A stretch of 38,137 nucleotides of DNA from the NCBI GenBank assembly GCA_947258985.1, contig CAMYKI010000059.1, positions 1-38,137 of the forward strand, read 5' to 3'. The stretch comes from an uncultured Acidimicrobiaceae bacterium (GTDB lineage Bacteria; Actinomycetota; Acidimicrobiia; Spongiisociales; UBA5794). Below, in pieces: positions 15,821-24,528 of this stretch (positions are counted from its first letter, which is position 1; each line of letters begins with the position of its first letter). Position numbers and translations under genes: made by a program. The notes under the pieces are model-generated. The model worked only from the letters and a program-made list of their open reading frames with translations, was not told the origin of the DNA and ran no database searches.

Positions 15821-16975
15821 CTACATCGACTGTTCAGAACGTACCCAGTCGGCAATACGCTCCGTTGCTTCAGCGATGTCAGCAGTCGATTCGGAATACG
15901 ACATCCTCACGTAGCGGTGCCCCAGGACCGGATCGAAGTCGATGCCGGGGGTGCAGGCGACGCCCAATTCGTCGAGCCAAACCCGACACAAGTCCTGGCT
16001 GTCATCCGTGAGGTGGGAAACGTCGATGTAGAAATAGAAGGCGCCATCGGGCGAAGCAAAGTGGACCAAGCCGACGGAACCGAGCCCATCGATCAGTAGC
16101 CGCCTGTTCTCGGCGTATCGCGCGACATTTGCATCGAGTTCGTCCGTGGCGTCGAAGGCGGCCACAGCCGCCAGTTGTGAAATCGTTGGTGGTGAGATGA
16201 AGAGGTTCTGAGCCAGCCGTTCGACGGGGCGGACCAACTCGTCCGGCACAATCATCCAGCCGAGCCGCCACCCGGTCATCGAGAAGTACTTCGAGAAGCT
16301 CTGCAGGACCACGGCCTCGGGTTCTACGGATAGAGCGCTTGGCACCTGGACCCCGTATTCGATGCCGTGGTAGATCTCATCCGCCACGAGGCGAATGCCG
16401 TTGTTGCGGCAGTAGGTTGCAATGTCGGCCAGTTCAGCGGGATTCAGCGCCGTACCGGTCGGATTGGCGGGACTCGCCAGGATCAGGCCATCGAGGTCGC
16501 CGGCCGCAGCAATGAGTTTGCTGGTAGGCACAAAACGGGTTTCCGGCCCGATTGGTATCGACACGGCCTCGACGCCGAATGCTTCGAGAGTGTTGCGGTA
16601 GCAGGGGTAGCCCGGCCGGGTCACGGCTACCCGGTCTCCGACATCGAACGCGGCCAGGAACGCCAACACAAACCCGCCGGAAGCGCCCATCGTGACCGCG
16701 ATCCGAACCGGATCGATCCGCAATCCGTAGCGTTCCTCGTAGTAGAGGGCGATCCGCTCACGAAGTTCCGGAGTCCCGGTTGCGGTGGTGTATCCGAGCC
16801 TGTCCGATTCGAGGGCGCGCTTTGCGGCTTGGAGAACGGTGTCGGGTGCAGGGGTGCTGGGTTGGCCGACTTCGAGGTGAAGAACGTCACCCGTCATTAC
16901 TTCCCGCTCGGCTGCGGCCTTCATCACCTCCATTACGTAGAAAGGGGCGATTTCGGCGCGGCGGGCGACTTTCAT
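15821..16975 (-). CDS. Class I/II PLP-dependent aminotransferase
   Basis: A 384-aa fold-type I aminotransferase. Seen: GYTTATGTPELRERIA (61-76) for substrate and cofactor contacts, ASPANPTGT (167-175), VADEIYHGIEYG (197-208), and the PLP Lys229 in SFSKYFSMTGWRLGW. It probably moves an amino group between an amino acid and 2-oxoglutarate or pyruvate; specificity cannot be told. The start is ATG 16975; the frame stays open to 17071 only through a 35-bp repeat. No clear ribosome site precedes it, so it might be leaderless. It follows serB-serA on the same strand, but serine-pathway SerC is class V, so a direct role in serine synthesis is doubtful. Confidence 0.9.
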   Translation of the reverse strand: MKVARRAEIAPFYVMEVMKAAAEREVMTGDVLHLEVGQPSTPAPDTVLQAAKRALESDRLGYTTATGTPELRERIALYYEERYGLRIDPVRIAVTMGASGGFVLAFLAAFDVGDRVAVTRPGYPCYRNTLEAFGVEAVSIPIGPETRFVPTSKLIAAAGDLDGLILASPANPTGTALNPAELADIATYCRNNGIRLVADEIYHGIEYGVQVPSALSVEPEAVVLQSFSKYFSMTGWRLGWMIVPDELVRPVERLAQNLFISPPTISQLAAVAAFDATDELDANVARYAENRRLLIDGLGSVGLVHFASPDGAFYFYIDVSHLTDDSQDLCRVWLDELGVACTPGIDFDPVLGHRYVRMSYSESTADIAEATERIADWVRSEQSM

Positions 16976-16997
16976 GCCGCGAGGGTACCCCGTCGCT

Positions 16998-17102
16998 CCA
17001 ACCCAGGGCTCCCAACCCCACATACGGGCCCACCAACCCAGGGTTCCCAAGCCCACATACGGGTCCACCAACCCTGGGTTCCCAAGCCCACATACGGGTC
17101 CT
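16998..17102. repeat. Three 35-bp tandem repeats between serA and the aminotransferase gene
   Basis: Units starting CCAACCC occur at 16998, 17033 and 17068, an exact 35-base period, each with CACATACGGG. Between units 2 and 3, AACCCAGGGTT (17035-17045) and AACCCTGGGTT (17070-17080) are reverse complements, so the array can also fold into an 11-bp stem. It fills most of the 139-base gap between two co-directional genes. It may serve as a terminator or spacer; function is not known. Confidence 0.9.
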
Positions 17103-17114
17103 GGGGCCCAGAGT

Positions 17115-18704
17115 TCAGAGCCGAACCTTGGTAATCCGCTCGATCGGGTCCGTATTCATCAATTCCGCCATCGTCTCATCGGGCACATCGGAGTCAACGC
17201 TTATGAACGACACGGCCTGGCCCCCCGGAGCGGATCTTCCGGTGCGCCAGGTGGCGATGTTGATCCCGAGTTCCCCAAGCATGGTTCCCACCTTGCCGAT
17301 GAAGCCCGGCTCGTCATGGCTGACGGCTACGAGGATGATCCCCTCCGGAATGACATCGATGCGCAGCCCGTCCACATCTACGATGCGCGGCTCGTCGTGA
17401 CCGAAGAGGCTCGCAGCGGCCGACCGACGGCCCCCCTCCCACTCGACACGGCAAGAGATGATGTTGGGATAGTCGGTAGTGTGAAGGCCGGTCGTTTGCG
17501 CCACCACAATCCCTCGCTCCATGGCGACGTGGGGGGCGTTCACATAGTTGACCGACCCGGTTGGGATCGGTTCGAGGACACCTTTCAAGATGGCAACGGT
17601 AAGGGGCTTGATCTGGTCGTCGATAACCTCACCTTCGACGGCCACCTCGACCTTCGTGATGGCAGCCTCCGCCAGCTGGGCCTGCAACCGGCCCAGGCGC
17701 TCCGCCATGGCAAGGAAGGGCTGCAATTCTCTGCGGATGTGGCGATCGACCACGGGCATGTTGACGGCATTGCGGTAGTCCGTACCGTGCAGCGCGTCGA
17801 TGACTTGGCTGACGATCCGAACACCGACCTCACGCTGGGCTTCCTCCGTGCTGGATGCGAGGTGAGGGGTGACGACGACGTTGTCCATATGGAGGAGCGG
17901 ATTGGCGAAGTCGGGAGGCTCGTCGACGAGCACGTCGAGCGCCGCCGCGGCGACTCGCCCACTCTCCAGAGCCTCGCACAACGCATCCTCGTCGATCAAT
18001 CCGCCGCGGGCGGCGTTGACGATTCTCACGCCGGGCTTGACCTTCGCCAACGCCTCCCTACCGATGATGCCGCTCGTCTTGGGAGTCAGCGCGGCGTGAA
18101 GTGTTATGAAGTCGGAGCGACTGAGGAGCTCATCCAGGTCAACGCTTTCGACGTGCAACTCGTGGGCGCGGTCATCGCTGAGGAAGGGATCAAAGCAGAT
18201 GACCTCCATCCCGAAAGCGCGGCAACGGCGAGCTACCCGGCGCCCGACGCGCCCCAAGCCAACGATGCCGATCGTTTTGGACCGCAGCTCGATTCCTCTA
18301 TAGAGCTTGCGGTCCCACCTACCGTTGCGAAGACTGGCAGCGGCCTGGGGAATGTTGCGGCACATCGCCAATAGCAGAGCAACCGTGTGCTCGGCGGCCG
18401 CCACGGTGTTGGCCCCCGGCGTGTTCATGACGATCACGCCGCTTTCGCTGGCCGCCCGCAAATCAATGTTGTCGACACCGACGCCGGCCCTGCCGATGAC
18501 ACTGAGCTCGTCTGCTGCGGCGATTACCTCAGCCGTCGCACTAACCGTGCTCCGCACAACCAGCCCGTGGTAGCCCGGTATCTGCTCCGCCAGCTCGTCA
18601 GGGCTCAGACCCTTCATGACGTCGTATTCGACGTCGTCGTGCGCATCGAGAAGAGCGACGGCATCCGGTGATAGGTCATCGGAGATGAGCAGCCGGAATG
18701 TCAT
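17115..18704 (-). CDS. serA: D-3-phosphoglycerate dehydrogenase
   Basis: A 529-aa enzyme oxidising 3-phosphoglycerate with NAD+, the first step of serine synthesis. Domains in order: substrate/NAD-binding fold with GIVGLGRVGRRV (146-157), NAARGGLIDE, the acidic VDEPPD, and the catalytic His in TPHLASST; then an allosteric substrate-binding (ASB) domain; then an ACT domain at the end (ILVAVSHDEPGFIGKVGTMLG). This is the long, mycobacterial-type SerA, usually serine-inhibited. The start ATG 18704 overlaps the serB stop by 4 bp, so the pair is translationally coupled. Confidence 0.96.
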   Translation of the reverse strand: MTFRLLISDDLSPDAVALLDAHDDVEYDVMKGLSPDELAEQIPGYHGLVVRSTVSATAEVIAAADELSVIGRAGVGVDNIDLRAASESGVIVMNTPGANTVAAAEHTVALLLAMCRNIPQAAASLRNGRWDRKLYRGIELRSKTIGIVGLGRVGRRVARRCRAFGMEVICFDPFLSDDRAHELHVESVDLDELLSRSDFITLHAALTPKTSGIIGREALAKVKPGVRIVNAARGGLIDEDALCEALESGRVAAAALDVLVDEPPDFANPLLHMDNVVVTPHLASSTEEAQREVGVRIVSQVIDALHGTDYRNAVNMPVVDRHIRRELQPFLAMAERLGRLQAQLAEAAITKVEVAVEGEVIDDQIKPLTVAILKGVLEPIPTGSVNYVNAPHVAMERGIVVAQTTGLHTTDYPNIISCRVEWEGGRRSAAASLFGHDEPRIVDVDGLRIDVIPEGIILVAVSHDEPGFIGKVGTMLGELGINIATWRTGRSAPGGQAVSFISVDSDVPDETMAELMNTDPIERITKVRL

Positions 18705-19534
18705 GGTGTTGAGCCTTTACGAACGAGAACTTCACCTGCGCGGAAGCGGGCAAGGCCCTCCTCGAGAACCTGTTCGTACACGGTACCCGATAGCCCCAGT
18801 TGCTCCGACTCCGTCAGAGCAACATTCAATACAGGCGAGAGGGATTCTCCGGTTACGAGCACCTCGGCCTCCGCGACCACATGCGGCCGAGAGACGACAC
18901 CGGAGAACCCGACGAATCGGTCTACGACGTCGCTTGCAGCCAGGTCGCTGACGCCGTCTCCTATCAGCATGGAACGCCCGAATCGACCGCCGAGCAATTC
19001 TCGCACGACGTCCGATTTGCCGGTGGATTGGACGAGGGGCGTGTCTTCTGAATCCTTGTACTCCACATCGATCCGTTGATCCCATTGATCCTGGAGGTAA
19101 TCCCACCACTCGCCGGACAGAGCGTCGTACTCCAGACTCACCGCCCGAATACGATCATGCGGTACCCCCAGCCACCGACCAAACGGGCGCACCGCTGCAA
19201 GCAAACCGCCGGACACGATGAAGACTTCCTTGCCTACCGCATGGAGCGCACCTATGACCTCTGCCGCATGGGGAACGACTGTGGACCGGTACAGAGGATC
19301 GATCGCCGTGATTTCCTCGTGCGTGGGCGCCAGCATCTCGAGCCGGCGATCGTAGACCGCGTCGAGGAAGATCTCGCCCTCCATAGCGGCGTCGGTCATC
19401 GCTTTGATCTCGTCGAACTTGCCCTTGCGACGAGCCAACTCGTCGATCCCCTCAACGGTGCTTAGAGTGCTGTCGCAGTCGAAGAAAAAGAAGTCGAACG
19501 GGCGAGATGCCGCGGGCGTTGGTGCGTTTGCCAT
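18701..19534 (-). CDS. serB: Phosphoserine phosphatase (HAD family)
   Basis: A 277-aa HAD-family phosphatase, last step of serine synthesis. Motif I is FFDCDSTLS (Asp19 nucleophile, Asp21), motif II is FIVSGG, and motif IV is IGDGVSDLAAS. Length fits a single-domain SerB with a small C-terminal extension. The ATG at 19534 is chosen because the longer frame to 19909 runs backwards through the heliorhodopsin gene. It sits directly before serA. A promoter-like pair lies 27 bases upstream. Confidence 0.9.
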   Translation of the reverse strand: MANAPTPAASRPFDFFFFDCDSTLSTVEGIDELARRKGKFDEIKAMTDAAMEGEIFLDAVYDRRLEMLAPTHEEITAIDPLYRSTVVPHAAEVIGALHAVGKEVFIVSGGLLAAVRPFGRWLGVPHDRIRAVSLEYDALSGEWWDYLQDQWDQRIDVEYKDSEDTPLVQSTGKSDVVRELLGGRFGRSMLIGDGVSDLAASDVVDRFVGFSGVVSRPHVVAEAEVLVTGESLSPVLNVALTESEQLGLSGTVYEQVLEEGLARFRAGEVLVRKGSTP

Positions 19535-19560
19535 TAGCCTGGCTTGGTTGGGTTCCCGGA

Positions 19561-19588
19561 ACTCTAAACCGTGCGCAATTGATCTCAA
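19561..19588 (-). promoter_or_regulatory. Probable serB-serA promoter
   Basis: On the minus strand, -35 TTGAGA (19588-19583) and -10 TAGAGT (19566-19561) are 16 bases apart. The -10 lies 26 bases before the serB ATG. It shares the short divergent region with the heliorhodopsin gene, for which I found no equally good promoter. Confidence 0.45.
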
Positions 19589-19636
19589 CCGAAATGGTGA
19601 CCCGCTACGAACAGGCGGACAGAAGGTCGAATACCG

Positions 19637-20434
19637 GTGGGAGACATGTCTACACAAATCGAACAACCGAGCGGCAAAACAGACACCGGCAAATTCGGCC
19701 GATTGCGTCGTTTCAACATAATCATGGGCTTCTTCCACGCCATCCAGGGCGTGGCAATACTTGCATTGTCGAATGATTTTGCGTTGCCCGTTACCGCAAC
19801 GTTCCTGGACGACGCTCCGGGCCTCGCACCACCAAAGATCTACGAACTTTTCGAAGTACGGATTGCCTGGGGCGTGGCCGCATTCATTTTCCTGTCTGCT
19901 TTGGCCCACTGGATCATCTCAGCACCAGGCGTGTACCCGTGGTACGTCTCCAATCTGGAGCGTGGCAGGAACTATGCACGCTGGATCGAATACTCCGTGA
20001 GTTCCTCGCTGATGGTCGTACTGATCGCCATGCTTCCCGGCATCACCGACGTGGCCGCTCTCGGCGCTCTCTTCGCCGTCAACGCAACAATGATCCTCTT
20101 TGGTCTCCTTATGGAGCACTACGAGAAGCCGGGTCGTCCCAATTGGATGTCATACTGGTTCGGTGTGTTCGCCGGAGCCGTTCCCTGGTTGCTGATTGCC
20201 ATCTATCTGTGGAGCCCGAGCACCGATGGTTCGCCGCCGGCGTTCGTTTACGGCATCTTCTTCTCGCTGTTCGTGTTCTTCAACAGCTTCGCGATAAACA
20301 TGGTGCTGCAGTACAAACAGGTCGGTAAATGGCGCGACTACCTCTACGGAGAACGGGCTTACATCATCCTCAGCCTTGTGGCGAAGTCATTGCTGGCATG
20401 GCAGGTGTTCGCCGGGACACTCGCTCCCAGCTAG
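19637..20434 (+). CDS. Heliorhodopsin
   Basis: A 265-aa (262 from ATG 19646) seven-helix retinal protein of the heliorhodopsin family, which sits in the membrane inverted relative to type 1 rhodopsins and does not pump ions as far as is known. Evidence: ARWIEYSVSSSLM (114-126) with the counterion Glu118, the TM7 segment SLVAKSLLAWQVFAGTL with retinal-binding Lys250, and His34 and His91. These match His23, His80, Glu107 and Lys241 of the reference protein 48C12, with a constant offset of 11 up to the counterion. The start is GTG 19637 (AGAAGG 10 bases before) or ATG 19646. It is a single plus-strand gene, divergent from serB and convergent with a dehydrogenase. No retinal synthesis gene is in the window. 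Confidence 0.96.
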   Translation: MGDMSTQIEQPSGKTDTGKFGRLRRFNIIMGFFHAIQGVAILALSNDFALPVTATFLDDAPGLAPPKIYELFEVRIAWGVAAFIFLSALAHWIISAPGVYPWYVSNLERGRNYARWIEYSVSSSLMVVLIAMLPGITDVAALGALFAVNATMILFGLLMEHYEKPGRPNWMSYWFGVFAGAVPWLLIAIYLWSPSTDGSPPAFVYGIFFSLFVFFNSFAINMVLQYKQVGKWRDYLYGERAYIILSLVAKSLLAWQVFAGTLAPS

Positions 20435-20465
20435 GCACCACGTCCAGTCGCGAAATCCCACACAA

Positions 20466-21440
20466 CTACCCGTACACCTCCGGGTTGGCGCACGCCTCCA
20501 TGGGCTTCCCCCGAAGTCCGAGGACAACGTTGCGAGCGGCCAGATCCGCCATGGCAGCTCGCGTCTTCAAGGTGGCGCTACCGAGATGAGGTATGACGAT
20601 GCAGTTGGGCAGGCTGAGCAACGGATGATCTGAAGAGAGCGGCTCGGGGTCGGTGACATCCAGCGCCGCCGAAGCAATGAGGCGGTTCTGCAGAGCGTCC
20701 ACTAGCGCGGCTGTGTCCACCAGCGGCCCACGGGCGACGTTGGTCAATGTGGCGGTGGGCTTCATCAAACGCAGGGCGTCCTCGCTGATCAGATGGTGGG
20801 TTTCCGGGGTCAACGGAGCCGTGATGACGACGTGATCGGCCAGTCGCAGCAGATCATCCAACCTGTGATGTTGCGCCCCAAGCTCTTGTTCGATCGCTGG
20901 TTTGCGACTCGGACCCGAATAGAGGATGGACATGCCAAAACCGGCGGCGCGGCGGGCCACGGCGGCGCCGATGCGGCCCATCCCGACCACGCCGATCGTG
21001 GACGAATGGACCTCCTGGCCGAGTAGGAGATCCAGCCGAAACTCCCCCCACGACCCCGCACGCACGTAGTCGATGCCCTCACCGATACGGCGTGCTGCGC
21101 CTAGAAGGAGCGCCATCGCCAGATCAGCGGTTGCTTCGGTGAGTACCCCTGGAGTGTGGCCCACCGCTATCCCCCGGCTAGTACAAGCTTCGAGGTCGAT
21201 GTTGTCGAGGCCGACGGCCATGTTGGACACAACCCGCAAGCGTGGTGCGGCGTCGAGTAGTTCGGAATCGATGTGGTCGGTGAGCATGCAGTAGACGGCA
21301 TCAGCCTCGGCAACTCGCCGAACCAGCTCAACCCGCAGCATGATTTCGTCTGGTTCCCAGAGATCGATGCTCCCTGCCGAACTGAGAATGTCGAGCGCCG
21401 TGCCGGGGGGACGACGTGTCACAAGTATCGAGGACGCCAT
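20466..21440 (-). CDS. D-2-hydroxyacid dehydrogenase (glyoxylate reductase-like)
   Basis: A 324-aa NAD(P)-dependent dehydrogenase of the D-isomer-specific 2-hydroxyacid family, shorter than SerA and without an ACT domain. Seen: the nucleotide motif GVVGMGRIGAAVARR (about 147-161), the Arg in NVARGPLVD, the Glu in TDPEPL and the His in PHLGSAT. It likely reduces glyoxylate or another 2-oxo acid. A Ser-Gly-Pro-Ser-Arg-Lys stretch after the Rossmann core suggests NADPH preference, as in GyaR-type enzymes. It ends 31 bases from the heliorhodopsin stop (tail to tail) and follows the DivIVA-type gene by 31 bases, so it may be read from that transcript. Confidence 0.9.
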   Translation of the reverse strand: MASSILVTRRPPGTALDILSSAGSIDLWEPDEIMLRVELVRRVAEADAVYCMLTDHIDSELLDAAPRLRVVSNMAVGLDNIDLEACTSRGIAVGHTPGVLTEATADLAMALLLGAARRIGEGIDYVRAGSWGEFRLDLLLGQEVHSSTIGVVGMGRIGAAVARRAAGFGMSILYSGPSRKPAIEQELGAQHHRLDDLLRLADHVVITAPLTPETHHLISEDALRLMKPTATLTNVARGPLVDTAALVDALQNRLIASAALDVTDPEPLSSDHPLLSLPNCIVIPHLGSATLKTRAAMADLAARNVVLGLRGKPMEACANPEVYG

Positions 21441-21471
21441 CGTCAGATGTTACGACGAAGAGGACCACGCC

Positions 21472-23316
21472 TCAGCGCTTGCCTCTGCCCTTCCTACGAA
21501 GATTCGCCATGGCCGACACATTGGACTGCGCCTGATCACCGAGACGTGGAAGCTTGGCAGAACGGCTTCGATAGCGGCTTTGCCGGTCGGAATCGTTGGC
21601 GCCGTCGCCTTCGGTGGAATCGTCGCCTTCGGTGGAGTCGTCGGAGTCGTCGGCGTTATCGCCGTTCTCGTCGAAACTCGCCGCAGCCGGCCAGGCCATA
21701 CGCGGGCGTTCCGGGTCTCTGGGCTCAACGTCTGCAGCGATTGACGGCTCCGGCTCCTCGGCACTCTCCGCTGCCGGATCGGAGTTCTCCTCGGTGTCTT
21801 CGGCCTCAGCTTCGGTCGTATCTCTGACTTCCGCTTCGTCTTCGTCCTCGACCGGGGCCTCGATCTCGGCTTCGAACAGGAGTGTCTCGGTCTCGGCTGC
21901 CGCCGACGGTTCCTCGGTCGCTATTTCCGTCAAGGGGCTCCCGGTTGTGGTTCCCGTTGCGGCTTCAATCGCAGTCGTGAACAGATCCGGCGACGGTTCA
22001 TCGAGATCGAGTGGTTCGTGATCGGTTTCGGCTGAGGTAGGGGCGACTTCCTCCAACAGGGCCGATAGCCGCTCTGCAGGATCCTCTTCTTCGTTGTCGT
22101 CTTCGGCGTCGGGGCGGGGAGCGGGTTCTTCCACAGCAATGTCGAATGAATAGGGCTCGGTTGGCCCGGAGGTAGCAGTGAGCGGCGTCTCTTCCTCAAT
22201 CGCCTCGGCTTTTGCGGCGGGATCAGCCGCATGCGACACGGTTTCACGGGAGGAAGCCAGTAGCAAGGCGGCCTCGGCCTGCTGTGCGGCGAGTTCGGCC
22301 TCGCGCTCATCGAGCTCCTCCCGTTGCTTTCGCAACTCGTCACTGGCAGCGAGATCCTTTTCCGCTGCGGCCAGGAGAGCGGCAAGGTCGTCGCCGTCAC
22401 TCGCTGGTTCGGGTTGGTCGTCCCTGTCGCCGGCAGCGGGCTCTACAGGGCGGTCGAACTCTTCTCCGTCATCCGAAGTTGGGTCATGCGCGACTCCTCG
22501 TTCTTCGGTCTCAGCAATCGGCTCGACGGACTCCTTCGGGGTAGCCTCGGTCGCCGCCTCGAGCTCAACGATGGGATCTGCGGCCGCCTCGACCGGCCCT
22601 TGAGCGGTCCCGGAGCTATCGGAAGTCGGAGCCAACTCCGCCGTGGCGGCGGTGAGTCGGTCGGCCTCTTCGTGGGCACGTCGCAGCTCTTCTTCGGCTT
22701 CCTTGCGCATGGTCGCGGCAGCTCTCTCCGCGTCCGCACGGATCTCCGCCGCCCGATCCTCGGCGGCATGAACGATGTCGTCGCGGGCATCGCCCATCGA
22801 CCTCTGTGCCTCGACGAGGTCGTCCGCTTCCATCTTCGATCGGAGTGCGGCAGAGCGCGCATCTTCGGCCTGCGCAGTGAGAGTTGCCACGGTCTGTCGC
22901 ACCTGGTCGGCCTCTTCGCGGGCTTTGGCTATGACTTTCGCCGCTCGCTTGTCCGCCCTCTCCTCTGCCTCGGCCGCTATCTCTTGGGCCTCGTCTCGAG
23001 CGTCGTCCAGAATCCGTTGGGCCTCTTCAACAGCATCGACTGTTCCCTCCGCGCCGCGACTGTCTGTGTCGACGGCAGCGGAGCGGGCAATTCTCTGGGT
23101 CTCCGCGAGCAACTCGAGCGTGTCCGCTCGCCGCTGGCTTCCTGCAATGTGGGTCTGGAAGCTGGCCATCCTCGAGGCAAACGCCACATGATCGGCAACA
23201 TCGACGGAGCTGCGAGATGGTTCTTGCGTCTCTTCAGTGGTCTCGGAGCCGGCGGTGGTAACGAGCTGATCGTCGTCGCGTTTCTCGTACTGGGCTGAGG
23301 CAAGATTCTCGACCAA
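21472..23316 (-). CDS. C-terminal part of a split DivIVA-type coiled-coil protein
   Basis: An open frame of 614 codons. Residues about 60-250 are Ala/Glu/Arg-rich coiled coil. Residues about 250-560 are acidic low-complexity sequence. The tail is basic and ends RRKGRGKR. The only start near the frame's beginning, TTG 23316, has no ribosome site, and the frame is open further upstream, where it reads as a direct continuation (EAGRVEVSAKLYEAEQLRR) of the repeat at the end of the preceding DivIVA-domain frame. I therefore believe this is the C-terminal two-thirds of one gene beginning at 24464, shifted by one missing base near 23376. The joined span of 2993 bases is one base short of 998 codons. 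Confidence 0.72.
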   Translation of the reverse strand: MVENLASAQYEKRDDDQLVTTAGSETTEETQEPSRSSVDVADHVAFASRMASFQTHIAGSQRRADTLELLAETQRIARSAAVDTDSRGAEGTVDAVEEAQRILDDARDEAQEIAAEAEERADKRAAKVIAKAREEADQVRQTVATLTAQAEDARSAALRSKMEADDLVEAQRSMGDARDDIVHAAEDRAAEIRADAERAAATMRKEAEEELRRAHEEADRLTAATAELAPTSDSSGTAQGPVEAAADPIVELEAATEATPKESVEPIAETEERGVAHDPTSDDGEEFDRPVEPAAGDRDDQPEPASDGDDLAALLAAAEKDLAASDELRKQREELDEREAELAAQQAEAALLLASSRETVSHAADPAAKAEAIEEETPLTATSGPTEPYSFDIAVEEPAPRPDAEDDNEEEDPAERLSALLEEVAPTSAETDHEPLDLDEPSPDLFTTAIEAATGTTTGSPLTEIATEEPSAAAETETLLFEAEIEAPVEDEDEAEVRDTTEAEAEDTEENSDPAAESAEEPEPSIAADVEPRDPERPRMAWPAAASFDENGDNADDSDDSTEGDDSTEGDGANDSDRQSRYRSRSAKLPRLGDQAQSNVSAMANLRRKGRGKR

Positions 23317-23360
23317 TTCTCGACGCAGCTGCTCGGCCTCGTAGAGCTTGGCGGAGACCT

Positions 23361-23527
23361 CTACCCGACCAGCCTCGCAGCAACAAGCTTCGCCTCCAAC
23401 TCCTCACGAACCCTCTCCGCCTCCTCAAACCGCGCCCCAACATCTACCCGACCAGCCTCAGCGGCAACAAGCTTCGCCTCCAACTCCTGACGAGCCTTCT
23501 CGGTCTCTTCGAGCAAGCGTCGATCGT
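23361..23527 (-). repeat. 84-bp coding repeat with a one-base deletion in the second copy
   Basis: Two units begin CTACCCGACCAGCCTC on the plus strand at 23361 and 23444, 83 bases apart. They encode a 28-residue coiled-coil unit (EELEAKLVAAEAGRV...), four heptads. Copy one reads CAGCCTCAGCGGCAACAAG, copy two CAGCCTCGCAGCAACAAG, one base shorter. The shift leads at once into a TAG stop at 23361. Confidence 0.88.
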
Positions 23528-24464
23528 CAGCGGCAGCCGTATCGGCGGCCCGCAGTCTGTCGACCTCGGCGCGGCTCGCCACCACCTCGGCGGCCAGATC
23601 TTCCCGCTCTGTTTCGGCCTTTTGGCGCAGCGCCTCGGTCTCGGCGAACCTGGTCCGGGCCGCGTCGAGATCGGTTTCCATCGCTTCGGTGCGAGTCTGT
23701 AGGTCGCGCAACGCTCTCTCGGCCGACGAAGCCGCGGTGCGAACAGTCTCGAGTTCCGCACGCTCAGCTTCTAGTTCGTCTGCCAGCCGTCTGGCGTCGT
23801 CCCTCGATTCGCTTGCGAGGTGCTCCAATTCGGCGAACTTGTCCTTCAGTCCGTCATCCTCGGGAGTTGAGGCGTTCTCCAGTTCGACAATGCGGTTCCT
23901 CGCGGATTCAAGCTCCTTACGAGCATCCGCGGTCTCGTCGTGTGCTCGACGGAGCCGGGATCCCAGGTCGGCTAGCTCCGCCTCGAGCTCCTCATTCGTC
24001 GGCGACGCAACTTCGTTGCGCAGCCGGTCGGCCTCCCGCCTTGCGCTGGCAACGATCTCGTCGGCCTGAGCGCGGGCGGCAGCAATTTCTCCAACGGCAG
24101 CTCCCTCGCCCCCGCCGGCTTCTTTGAGAGCCGCCTCGCGGATGCGGCCAGCTTCGAGACGTGCATCGTCCTCGATCTCGTCCGCCTTGCGGCGAGCACG
24201 CTCGAGGATGCGATCCTTTGCGTCGAACACAGCAAGCATGGCGTTGTCGACCGAAACCTTCTCTGTGGCGCGGGCCTTGGAGACCTCGCGCTCCAGCTCC
24301 ACCAGCTTCTGCGCCTGACGTCGGGAATGGCCCTCCAACTCACGGAAGGCTTGCTCGAGATCCTGCAGATAGGACTTGACTTCGGTCTTGTCGAACCCAC
24401 GACGGCTTTGGGTGAACGTATGTTCATCGATTTGCCGCGCGAACTGACTGCGTTCTTCGCTCAC
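23361..24464 (-). CDS. DivIVA-domain coiled-coil protein, N-terminal part (frameshifted)
   Basis: A 367-codon frame starting at GTG 24464. Residues 10-40 (IDEHTFTQSRRGFDKTEVKSYLQDLEQAF) match the DivIVA N-terminal domain, which binds curved or growing membrane at poles and septa. The rest is continuous Glu/Ala/Arg coiled coil, ending in 28-residue repeats. The final residues RLVG and stop result from the one-base loss in the last repeat; without it the frame would continue into the 21472-23316 frame and give about 997 aa. It probably has a scaffold role in polar growth or division, as for Wag31 in actinobacteria; the exact role is unknown. A related DivIVA gene lies directly upstream. Confidence 0.85.
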   Translation of the reverse strand: MSEERSQFARQIDEHTFTQSRRGFDKTEVKSYLQDLEQAFRELEGHSRRQAQKLVELEREVSKARATEKVSVDNAMLAVFDAKDRILERARRKADEIEDDARLEAGRIREAALKEAGGGEGAAVGEIAAARAQADEIVASARREADRLRNEVASPTNEELEAELADLGSRLRRAHDETADARKELESARNRIVELENASTPEDDGLKDKFAELEHLASESRDDARRLADELEAERAELETVRTAASSAERALRDLQTRTEAMETDLDAARTRFAETEALRQKAETEREDLAAEVVASRAEVDRLRAADTAAADDRRLLEETEKARQELEAKLVAAEAGRVDVGARFEEAERVREELEAKLVAARLVG

Positions 24465-24528
24465 TCGGTAGGTATCGGCACTTCAAACCCGAGCTTGATA
24501 GGCGGGTATGCAGGATTAGCCAACAGGC

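Noticed and set aside
15821-17071. Aminotransferase as the missing SerC next to serA-serB
   Set aside because: SerC is a class V enzyme; this is a class I/II type, and a 35-bp repeat array separates it from serA. Kept only as an aminotransferase of unknown specificity.
19637-20434. Type 1 proton-pumping rhodopsin
   Set aside because: No DTD/DTE-type pump motif in helix C; the counterion and TM7 motifs are those of heliorhodopsin.
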